Below, one piece after another: positions 24,233 through 30,947 of a stretch of DNA of 33,193 bases. Location: contig NZ_CABPVS010000002.1 of NCBI RefSeq assembly GCF_902460845.1, positions 255,176 to 288,368 on the forward strand, read 5' to 3'. The notes beneath the pieces were generated by a model. The model searched no databases and had not been told where the DNA came from. It saw only the letters and a program-made list of their open reading frames with translations. How positions within the stretch are numbered: the first letter of the stretch is position 1; the number at the start of each line of letters is the position of its first letter. The translations under genes and the position numbers were made by a program. Source of the DNA: Campylobacter concisus. GTDB lineage: Bacteria > Campylobacterota > Campylobacteria > Campylobacterales > Campylobacteraceae.

Positions 24233-25138
24233 TTACGCAAATACAAAATAGATAACTGGAAGCGTGATAAATGAAAAAAGCACGCCTATGGCCACTGATG
24301 AGATGGCTAGCGAGCTATCAAGCCCAGCTTTTATGACCATCGCACTTGCAAGGGCTGATGTTGGCATTGCACATTGAAAAAGACCAACTACCCATGTTCT
24401 ATTCATTTGGATACCTGAAAATTTTAATATGATGAAAAATACGATAGCTGGCAAGATCATCTTACACAAAAGCACAACGCTAACGCCTTTATAGGAGCTT
24501 GTGATACTACTAAAGTTAAGACCAACACCAATCGCAAAAAGTGCCACCGGAGTAACGCTACCTTCAAACATCCTAAGTGGAGCAAAGATAAACTCAGGCA
24601 AAGGAACTTCTTTTAAGATAAGAGCCATAATAAGCGCGATAAATGGCGGAAATTTTAAAATTTTCATCGTATTTTGAAATAGAGAAACCTTCTCTGGTGC
24701 AGCAAAAGAGAGAATAAGTGGTCCAAGGATCGAAAGTGGGATACCAGTGGCTATTTGATCGTAAAAGATGACTTCATTTACCATCGCATCGCCAAAGAAT
24801 CCCTGAATGACAGGCATACCGACAAATAGTGTGTTGCCAAAAAGGCTTAGCATGACCATACTAACAGTTGTTACTTTAGTAAATTTAAAGATCTTGCCAA
24901 GCACCAATGCTATGACAGCACTGATAGCTGTTGAGCCAAAGCCAATTAAAATTGTATTTATAAGCGAAACGTCGACGTTTACGTGATAAATTTTGTCAAA
25001 GATTAGCGCAGGCATTGCAAAACAAAGGACAAAATCCACGAATGGGATCGAGTGCTTTTGCTCAACAATGCCGACTTTTTTAGCAAAAAAACCAGTTGCG
25101 ATTATGAAAAAAATTGCAAAAAGTGGAGTGAAGTTCAT
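24233..25138 (-). CDS. AEC-family transporter (auxin efflux carrier-like permease)
   Basis: A 301-aa polytopic permease with about ten hydrophobic segments in two halves, matching the AEC family of bacterial malonate/organic-acid type carriers. Recognisable features are the start FTPLFAIFFIIATGFFAKK, the middle ALFAIGVGLNF and the C-terminal GLFQCAMPTSALASAMVIKAG, where the last segment has the Pro-Ser-rich turn typical of the family. The substrate is not evident. It has its own TATAAT box (25177-25182) and is separated from the two-component operon by 62 bases, so it is transcribed apart, although read-through is possible. Confidence 0.9.
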   Translation of the reverse strand: MNFTPLFAIFFIIATGFFAKKVGIVEQKHSIPFVDFVLCFAMPALIFDKIYHVNVDVSLINTILIGFGSTAISAVIALVLGKIFKFTKVTTVSMVMLSLFGNTLFVGMPVIQGFFGDAMVNEVIFYDQIATGIPLSILGPLILSFAAPEKVSLFQNTMKILKFPPFIALIMALILKEVPLPEFIFAPLRMFEGSVTPVALFAIGVGLNFSSITSSYKGVSVVLLCKMILPAIVFFIILKFSGIQMNRTWVVGLFQCAMPTSALASAMVIKAGLDSSLAISSVAIGVLFSFITLPVIYFVFA

Positions 25139-25176
25139 AGCATTCTCTTTTAAATCTAAATTTTTACGGAAAATTG

Positions 25177-25182
25177 ATTATA
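25177..25182 (-). promoter_or_regulatory. -10 box of the AEC transporter
   Basis: A perfect TATAAT on the minus strand 39 bases before the ATG. The ribosome site AAAAGAGA is weak. Confidence 0.55.
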
Positions 25183-25235
25183 GGACCCATAAGATTAAAT
25201 TACAATAAACCTTTTTTAAAATTTGCTCTCAAAAT

Positions 25236-27005
25236 TTATGCCTTAATATCAACCTTTTTATAAAATTTATCTCTCTCATCTATTTTTTCTTTGCTCTTTA
25301 AATCATTCTCAAGATAGCTGATATTATAAATTTCTCTTGTGGATATGCTTTTGCCATTATTTAGACTGATTAAAAATTTACTCTCAAATTTATTAGATAG
25401 ATTGGCAATAGCGATTGCTCCAGCATCTTTTAGGCTTACGATTTTATCACCTTGCATGAAGCCAATATCTTTAAAATCCAAGCTATTTAGCTGCACATTA
25501 TTCATCTCTTTTGCCTCTAAATTTATGCTAGTTTTTAGCTCGCTTGATGTATTTAGCTTGCCAGTATCGTTATAAAGCTCTTTTACGTCTATCTCTCTAC
25601 CACTATCAAATTTTAGCCTTATGGTGCCATCTTTGTTTAGCTTCATAGCTATGACGCTATCGCTATCTTGCAAAGATGCGGCAGCTGTGGCTTCATTTGT
25701 TATAAAAGCCTTTTTTACCTTTTTTAAATTCGAGATACTAAACTCAAGCCCAGTTGCTTGTTTAAATTCATTTTCCATCGCGATCATTTTGGCTGATTTT
25801 GTCTTTTCAAGCTTTGATATATAAGAGTCTGAATTTTCTTCAAATTTCTTTAAATTATTGCCAAGATTTTCTATCATTTTATTATATGCGTCAAACTCAG
25901 CGTTATAATCTTTGTAAAATTTCATAAAACTATCTTTTTGAAATTTTGTATATGAGAAATTTTCATCTTTTTTATAATCTTTGTCTGGCTCAATGATCGG
26001 ATTAAACTCGCTTAGCCTTGCAGTGTCATCAAAACCCACTTTAAGATAGGCAAAATTTTTAAAAGAGCTATCTTTGCCAAAGATATTATTGTGTCTTAGA
26101 TCGACCCAGCCGTCATTTTGGGCATATTTTTTAAAGAAATTATTTATATCATTTTTCTCTATCTTTTCATATCTGTTTTCTGCAGCGAACAAAGTATTTG
26201 GATCTGAGGCGTAGTAAGAGTGTCTATAGTCAATATCTTTTGTATCTACGTAAAGATCGGGATTATTTGTGATCGTTGATTTACGATTTAGCTCTTCTCT
26301 TTCTATTTGGTTGTGATTTATGACATTTGTGCTGATAAACTGCCTAAGATCGACCCTTGGCATCACATCGCTTAAATTTGCTATTTTTTCATTTCCGTCT
26401 TTATCATGACCCCTTACTTTTAGCTTATCAAAGAGTATATCTTTTTGATCTAGCACGCCGTCATTGTTGCTATCAAAGCTAAAAAGATAGCTATTATTTT
26501 CTAATTTTGTAGTGCCAAGTTTATCGTTATCGCCGTAAATGTCTAAAAATACTTCTACTTCGCCATATTTTGTTTTTAGAGTGTTTGAGTAAGCGTAATC
26601 GTTTAAATTTTTAAATTTTGTATTTTCTAGGTATCCACTTTTTAGTGTAGATAGCATGCTGCTACTATCTGAAGCTTTTATATTTTTAAAGTAGGAATTT
26701 TCACTAAAATGATAGCCTCTAGAAAGTTCATTGGAGTGGATTTTATTGTTGCTATAGATGAGATTTTTTGAGTAGTTATTTAAAATTTCTTCTACTTTTT
26801 GTAGGATTTTGTGTCTATTTTGCTCTTTGATCTCGGCATCAGTGATATTTATAACTTTGCTTGCCTTTATACTTTCTTTTAGACTTGAAATTTGTTCGTT
26901 GTTTATCTCTAAATCTTGTTTATCCTTAAAGGCATGGAGCATATCTGTAGGATTTTTTAAATCTTTTAAATTTATAAAGTTATATTTTAACGATGCAATA
27001 TTCAT
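25236..27005 (-). CDS. Large protein with calcium-loop motifs, sigma28-type promoter, unknown function
   Basis: A 589-aa protein I cannot assign. It has no signal peptide or membrane segment and is rich in Lys, Asn, Asp and Ser. Residues 178-189 form an EF-hand-type loop (DSNNDGVLDQKD), followed 11 residues on by DKDGN (201-205). The spacing of FDxNxDGxLxxxDxxFxxL then DxDG is that of Ca-binding pairs in secreted RTX-associated and related proteins. Residues 380-430 are coiled-coil-like. AAAAGGA six bases before the ATG fits the start. The promoter at 27036-27062 is of the flagellar sigma28 type, and flgL is nearby. It may be a flagellum-coregulated or flagellum-secreted protein; no export signal proves this. 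Confidence 0.85.
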   Translation of the reverse strand: MNIASLKYNFINLKDLKNPTDMLHAFKDKQDLEINNEQISSLKESIKASKVINITDAEIKEQNRHKILQKVEEILNNYSKNLIYSNNKIHSNELSRGYHFSENSYFKNIKASDSSSMLSTLKSGYLENTKFKNLNDYAYSNTLKTKYGEVEVFLDIYGDNDKLGTTKLENNSYLFSFDSNNDGVLDQKDILFDKLKVRGHDKDGNEKIANLSDVMPRVDLRQFISTNVINHNQIEREELNRKSTITNNPDLYVDTKDIDYRHSYYASDPNTLFAAENRYEKIEKNDINNFFKKYAQNDGWVDLRHNNIFGKDSSFKNFAYLKVGFDDTARLSEFNPIIEPDKDYKKDENFSYTKFQKDSFMKFYKDYNAEFDAYNKMIENLGNNLKKFEENSDSYISKLEKTKSAKMIAMENEFKQATGLEFSISNLKKVKKAFITNEATAAASLQDSDSVIAMKLNKDGTIRLKFDSGREIDVKELYNDTGKLNTSSELKTSINLEAKEMNNVQLNSLDFKDIGFMQGDKIVSLKDAGAIAIANLSNKFESKFLISLNNGKSISTREIYNISYLENDLKSKEKIDERDKFYKKVDIKA

Positions 27006-27035
27006 CTAAAATCCTTTTTAAAGATGTTGTAGATA

Positions 27036-27062
27036 ATATCGGATAAATCTAGAAAGTATTTA
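27036..27062 (-). promoter_or_regulatory. Sigma28 (FliA)-type promoter for the 589-aa protein
   Basis: On the minus strand TAAA is followed by 16 bases and CCGATAT. This matches the flagellar TAAA-N15-GCCGATAA consensus, with the Campylobacter CGATAT ending. It lies 31 bases before the ATG. The same arrangement recurs before flgL. Confidence 0.65.
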
Positions 27063-27071
27063 GGCGTATAA

Positions 27072-27158
27072 TGGTGCCCGAGGTCGGACTCGAACCGACA
27101 CAAGGTTGCCCTTACCAGATTTTGAGTCTGGCGCGTCTACCAGTTTCACCACTCGGGC
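27072..27158 (-). tRNA. tRNA-Leu (anticodon CAA)
   Basis: On the minus strand the 87-nt sequence starts GCCCGAG and closes with CTCGGGC, discriminator A and an encoded CCA. The anticodon stem CCAGA/TCTGG encloses CTCAAAA, so the anticodon is CAA and it reads TTG. The T arm has GGTTCGAGTCC, and the long variable arm of a class II tRNA is present. A weak TAAAAT lies at 27174-27179 upstream. Confidence 0.96.
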
Positions 27159-27189
27159 TAGGTTAAGATTGAAATTTTAGATTTGTGAG

Positions 27190-27220
27190 AAAAAAAGAAA
27201 AAAGGGGAGACTTGCTCCCC
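27190..27220 (-). terminator. Intrinsic terminator after the HU gene
   Basis: On the minus strand GGGGAG, five-base loop, CTCCCC is followed by a long T-rich tract. The stem (27204-27220) lies 12 bases after the HU stop. It insulates the tRNA gene downstream from HU transcription. Confidence 0.85.
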
Positions 27221-27231
27221 TAAAAAGAAAA

Positions 27232-27534
27232 TTATTTCTTTTTACCTTTTTTAGCAGCACCAGCAGCAACTGCTTCTTTAAGTTTTTTGCCAACTTTGAA
27301 TTTAACTGCTTTGCTAGCAGGAACGTCGATAACTTTTTTAGTTCCAGGAACTCTAGCTTTTCTTGCAGCTCTGTCAGCAGTACCGAAAGTACCAAAGCCT
27401 ATAAAGCTAATTGTATCGCCTTTTTCAAGAACTGCTTGGATTGTCTCCAAAGTAGCATCAACAACTTTTAGAGTATCTTTTTTTGAAAGACCAGCCTTAT
27501 CGGCAACAGCTTGAATAAATTCAGCTTTTTTCAT
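27232..27534 (-). CDS. hup: HU-family histone-like DNA-binding protein
   Basis: A 100-aa HU protein that bends and compacts DNA as a dimer. The N-terminal helices (MKKAEFIQAVADKAGLSKKD) and the beta arm GFGTFGTADRAARKARVPGT with the intercalating Pro are canonical. It carries an Ala/Lys tail (AAGAAKKGKKK) that extends it by several residues beyond the usual 90, as is common in Epsilonproteobacteria. The single gene has AAAAGGATGG before the ATG, a TAATAT -10 candidate at 27564-27569, and a strong terminator. Confidence 0.97.
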   Translation of the reverse strand: MKKAEFIQAVADKAGLSKKDTLKVVDATLETIQAVLEKGDTISFIGFGTFGTADRAARKARVPGTKKVIDVPASKAVKFKVGKKLKEAVAAGAAKKGKKK

Positions 27535-27563
27535 GAACCATCCTTTTAAGAAGTTATGTGGCT

Positions 27564-27569
27564 ATATTA
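27564..27569 (-). promoter_or_regulatory. -10 box of hup
   Basis: GTGTAATATAG on the minus strand, 30 bases before the HU start, preceded by A/T-rich DNA. It is less close to consensus than expected for an abundant protein. Confidence 0.4.
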
Positions 27570-27657
27570 CACTCTTTTAAAAAAAAATACAATACTTTTT
27601 CCCTAAATTTAGCTCTTTTTTACGTTTTTTTAACAAAAAATGCAATTTTTTAAAAAT

Positions 27658-28404
27658 TTACTCGCAAATTTCAAACATAAGCTCGGTCTTTAGACCAAAC
27701 TTTTTCATATCAATAAGCTTTAAATTTTTAAAATTTAAGCTCATTAGTTCATCTTTATTTTTTATAAGTTTATTTGCTATCTGGCGCAAGACTTCGCCTC
27801 TATATGCTTTTGCGTGATGACTCACTATTTTTTTATTTTTTATAAAACAAAAAGTTATGTATTCTTTTTTTATAGTGTAAAATTTTTCATAAAACTTAGC
27901 TCTAAGGTCTAAGATCTCATCATTTTGCAAAAAATCATTAACCGCTTTACTAAAATTTTTTTCATAAAATTTTGAAATTTCAAAGCCACCTAGCTTTTCA
28001 CCTTGCTTTAGTTTGTATTCTGTTATCTCATCTTTTGCTAAGATAGGCCCAAATAAATTTGAAAATATTAAAACATTATTATTTATATATTTTTGTGCCT
28101 CATTGTCTAAACCACGATAGTTTAGATGTTTATAAGCCACTCCATCATACCTTAAAATAGCTTTTATGCTACCTTTTTGAGATAGGCTTTCTCGCAGCTG
28201 TTTACTCTCTTTAAGCTCTTTTAGCCCAAAAAGCTTTTTTATATCGTCTAAATTTGCTTTTTTTAAAAACTCATCGTATCTATTTAAAATTTCAACTCTT
28301 TTATCAAAAAGCTCTGGAAATATCAAATCCTTACCATTAAATTTATTATTCGTATTTAGAGAAATTTTACTTTCGCTTGGAGAAAAGAGAATTTTTAATG
28401 CCAT
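27658..28404 (-). CDS. yaaA: YaaA-family (DUF328) peroxide-stress protein
   Basis: A 248-aa protein of the YaaA/UPF0246 family, which in E. coli lowers free iron under peroxide stress and has a DNA-binding helix-hairpin-helix-like part. Family marks are the N-terminal LKILFSPSESK, YDGVAYKHLNYRGL near residue 89, IFSNLFGPILAKDEI and the C-terminal HHAKAYRGEVLRQI. The local sequence is unusually Lys/Asn-rich, as is normal for this genome. It is a single gene, divergent from flgL, and its TATAAT box is at 28440-28445. Confidence 0.92.
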   Translation of the reverse strand: MALKILFSPSESKISLNTNNKFNGKDLIFPELFDKRVEILNRYDEFLKKANLDDIKKLFGLKELKESKQLRESLSQKGSIKAILRYDGVAYKHLNYRGLDNEAQKYINNNVLIFSNLFGPILAKDEITEYKLKQGEKLGGFEISKFYEKNFSKAVNDFLQNDEILDLRAKFYEKFYTIKKEYITFCFIKNKKIVSHHAKAYRGEVLRQIANKLIKNKDELMSLNFKNLKLIDMKKFGLKTELMFEICE

Positions 28405-28439
28405 TTTTCTTACCTATTTTATATATAAATTTTTGTTGG

Positions 28440-28445
28440 ATTATA
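28440..28445 (-). promoter_or_regulatory. -10 box of yaaA
   Basis: TATAAT on the minus strand, 36 bases before the yaaA ATG. It sits only about 20 bases from the first flgL promoter, so the divergent promoters are close. Confidence 0.5.
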
Positions 28446-28462
28446 CAATAAACTTTTTATGC

Positions 28463-28489
28463 TAAAAAAAATCAAATTTTTACCGATAT
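28463..28489 (+). promoter_or_regulatory. Sigma28-type promoter element upstream of flgL
   Basis: TAAA, 16 bases, then CCGATAT, exactly the layout seen before the 589-aa gene. It lies 54 bases before the flgL ATG and just before a sigma54 site. Confidence 0.55.
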
Positions 28490-28497
28490 AAAAACAA

Positions 28498-28515
28498 GCG
28501 GAATCATTTTTGCTT
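28498..28515 (+). promoter_or_regulatory. Sigma54 promoter of flgL
   Basis: GG at 28500-28501 and GC at 28512-28513 are separated by exactly ten bases, within AGCGGAAT and TTTGCTT, matching the GGAA-N6-TTGCTT pattern of Campylobacter RpoN promoters. It fits flgL as a middle-class flagellar gene. Confidence 0.75.
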
Positions 28516-28542
28516 AGAGTGAATAAAAATTTAGGAAAAATT

Positions 28543-30858
28543 ATGAGAATAACAAACCAACTACGTTTTAGTCAGACTTTGCATGACTACCAAAAAAATA
28601 TGACTGGTGTAAATAAAAGCTACAAGCAGCTCTCAAATGGTTTGAAAATTCAAGATCCATACGATGGTGCTGCGACTTATAATGATGCAATGAGGCTTGA
28701 TTATGAAGCGACTACTCTCACTCAAGTAGTTGATGCCACTGGTAAATCTGTAAATTTCTCAAAAAATACAGATAATGCATTGCAAGAGTTTGAAAAACAG
28801 CTTGAAAATTTTAAGACAAAAGTAGTCCAAGCAGCTAGCAGCGTGCATAGTAAGACATCGCTAGAGGCTTTGGCAAATGACCTTCAAGGTATAAAAAATC
28901 ACCTTGTGAATATTGCAAACACTTCGGTTAATGGGCAGTTTTTGTTTTCTGGAAGTGCTGTTGATACAAAGCCAATAGATGGTGCAGGAAAGTATCAAGG
29001 CAACCGTGATTATATGAAAACATCAGCTGGTGCTCAGGTTGAGCTTCCTTATAATATCCCAGGATATGATCTATTTTTAGGAAAAGATGGCGATTACAGT
29101 AAAATTTTGACTACAAATGTTCGTTTAGCTGATCAAACTAGAACCGACATCTCTTATGCACCAAAATTTCTAAACGATAACAGCAAGATAAAAAATATGA
29201 TCGGGCTAAATTACGCTAGTGATTCAGTGGTTAGAAGTGATGGCTCTTACAATGGCACAATAAATCCGGATTATGATTTTTTAGATAATTCAAATGTAAA
29301 TTTTCCAGATACATATTTTTTCATGCAAGGCAAAAAGCCAGACGGCACGACATTTACTAGCAAATTTAAGATGAGTGCAAATACAACAATGGCTGGGCTT
29401 ATGGAAAAAATCGGTATGGAATTTGGCAATACAAAAACAACAAAGGTTGTTGATGTAAGCATAAATAACGATGGACAATTTAATATAAAAGATCTTACTA
29501 AAGGTAATCAAACTATTGACTTTCATATGGTTGCAGCCACATCAGTAGCACCAAATCGCGGCGCAATCGCTCAAAACAACGCACTTGACGCGGTAAATTC
29601 TCTTGAAGATCTTGAGACTAGGGCAAATAACGTTCCAAAAACGGTTCATATCACTGAGTTTGTAAAGAGCAAATATACCGATAAAGATGGAAATGCGACA
29701 AATGCATTTGACTATGATAAGGTTAGATTTGAAAGAAAGGACAATGAGCTAATCGCAAATTTACCTCAAGTAGCTAGAAGAACGGGCGAATATGCAACAG
29801 ATCAGACAAAGCTAAGCGAAGTTTCTGGTACAAAAGAGAGCTACGATAGAAATTTATATCCAAAAGATGTTGACGCTAGAAAGAGAGAACTTTTTAATAT
29901 CGACGATCAAGAGATAAATTTACAAGTAAAGTCAATCACTGGTACAAAATATGACATAAAGGTAAAAATGGGCACAGCAGGAGGTACAAATACTCCAGTG
30001 CAATTTGAAATAACATCTACACCACCAGGCGGCACGCCTTCTGCAACTAGAACTTTAACAGTCTATAACTCAGATGAGTTTGGAAGTTACAGAACTTATG
30101 CTAGCGATTTTACTTATAGACAGCTTATGGATATCGTTGCTATGGCAGCAAGCGATAATATCCCAAATCCTCCACATGCAGAAAACGCAAATTTTGATAC
30201 AGATATTGAAAAAGTAAAAAGAGATCAAAACTATAATGCCTATAAAGAGGCTTTATCAAAAACAAAGGGCGCGGTAGAGACAACTTTAGATGATAAAGGC
30301 AGAATGGTTTTAACTGATAAGACAAAATCAGTAACAAACATAGAAGTAACTATGCATGATGCAAAAAATAGCGATAAATTTGATGGCGATAGCACTGGTA
30401 GAGATACGGCTGGTAATGCTGGCCACCCTCAAGGAAAGGGTTCTGTCTTTAGCTTTAATGAAAATAATGCTTTAACTATTGATGAGCCAAGTACGAGCGT
30501 TTTTCAAGACCTTGATAATATGATCGAAGCTGTTAGAAAGGGATATTATAGAGCTGATGCCGATAATAATGATCCGAGAAACACTGGCATGCAAGGTGCT
30601 TTAAAGAGACTAGATCACCTAATAGATCATGCAAACAAAGAGCTTACAAAGATCGGCTCTCAATCAAGACTTTTAACCGCTACAAAAGAGCGAGCCGAAG
30701 TAATGAAAGTGAATGTGCAAACTGTTAAAAATGATGTAATTGACGCAGACTATGCGGAGTCGTATTTGAAATTTACGCAGCTTTCACTATCTTATCAAGC
30801 AACCCTACAAGCAAGTGCGAAGATAAATCAACTAAGCTTGCTAAATTATTTAAATTAA
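28543..30858 (+). CDS. flgL: Flagellar hook-filament junction protein FlgL
   Basis: A 771-aa flagellin-like junction protein (HAP3) linking hook to filament and secreted by the flagellar apparatus. The N-terminal helix MRITNQLRFSQTLHDYQKN and the C-terminal DADYAESYLKFTQLSLSYQA...SLLNYLN are the paired D0/D1 regions. The roughly 300-650 residue middle is a large beta-rich outer domain, making it over twice the size of enteric FlgL; a long form is usual in Campylobacter. The start at 28543 has TTAGGA upstream. An in-frame TTG at 28510 is rejected because it lies inside the sigma54 promoter. It is followed by a strong terminator. Confidence 0.9.
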   Translation: MRITNQLRFSQTLHDYQKNMTGVNKSYKQLSNGLKIQDPYDGAATYNDAMRLDYEATTLTQVVDATGKSVNFSKNTDNALQEFEKQLENFKTKVVQAASSVHSKTSLEALANDLQGIKNHLVNIANTSVNGQFLFSGSAVDTKPIDGAGKYQGNRDYMKTSAGAQVELPYNIPGYDLFLGKDGDYSKILTTNVRLADQTRTDISYAPKFLNDNSKIKNMIGLNYASDSVVRSDGSYNGTINPDYDFLDNSNVNFPDTYFFMQGKKPDGTTFTSKFKMSANTTMAGLMEKIGMEFGNTKTTKVVDVSINNDGQFNIKDLTKGNQTIDFHMVAATSVAPNRGAIAQNNALDAVNSLEDLETRANNVPKTVHITEFVKSKYTDKDGNATNAFDYDKVRFERKDNELIANLPQVARRTGEYATDQTKLSEVSGTKESYDRNLYPKDVDARKRELFNIDDQEINLQVKSITGTKYDIKVKMGTAGGTNTPVQFEITSTPPGGTPSATRTLTVYNSDEFGSYRTYASDFTYRQLMDIVAMAASDNIPNPPHAENANFDTDIEKVKRDQNYNAYKEALSKTKGAVETTLDDKGRMVLTDKTKSVTNIEVTMHDAKNSDKFDGDSTGRDTAGNAGHPQGKGSVFSFNENNALTIDEPSTSVFQDLDNMIEAVRKGYYRADADNNDPRNTGMQGALKRLDHLIDHANKELTKIGSQSRLLTATKERAEVMKVNVQTVKNDVIDADYAESYLKFTQLSLSYQATLQASAKINQLSLLNYLN

Positions 30859-30863
30859 AATTT

Positions 30864-30896
30864 AAATCAGCAGGCCGCCGAGCTTGCTGATTTTTT
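30864..30896 (+). terminator. Terminator of flgL
   Basis: AATCAGCA and TGCTGATT, with inner GC pairs (GC...GC), form a strong stem at 30865-30892, followed by six T. Confidence 0.85.
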
Positions 30897-30916
30897 AAAA
30901 TTAAACTCAAGCGTGC

Positions 30917-30922
30917 TATAAT
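30917..30922 (+). promoter_or_regulatory. Extended -10 promoter of ftsK
   Basis: TGCTATAAT, a perfect TATAAT with the TGn extension, just after the flgL terminator. Transcription would start near 30929, a few bases before the AAAGGA site at 30937. Confidence 0.7.
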
Positions 30923-30947
30923 AAGCCTTTTTTATAAAGGATCTAAA

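Noticed and set aside
27036-27062. Treating the CCGATAT before the 589-aa gene as a sigma70 -10
   Set aside because: The match to TATAAT is poor, while TAAA-N16-CCGATAT fits the sigma28 layout and recurs before flgL.
28510-28542. flgL start at TTG 28510
   Set aside because: The codon lies within the sigma54 promoter; MRITNQL at 28543 is the canonical FlgL N-terminus.
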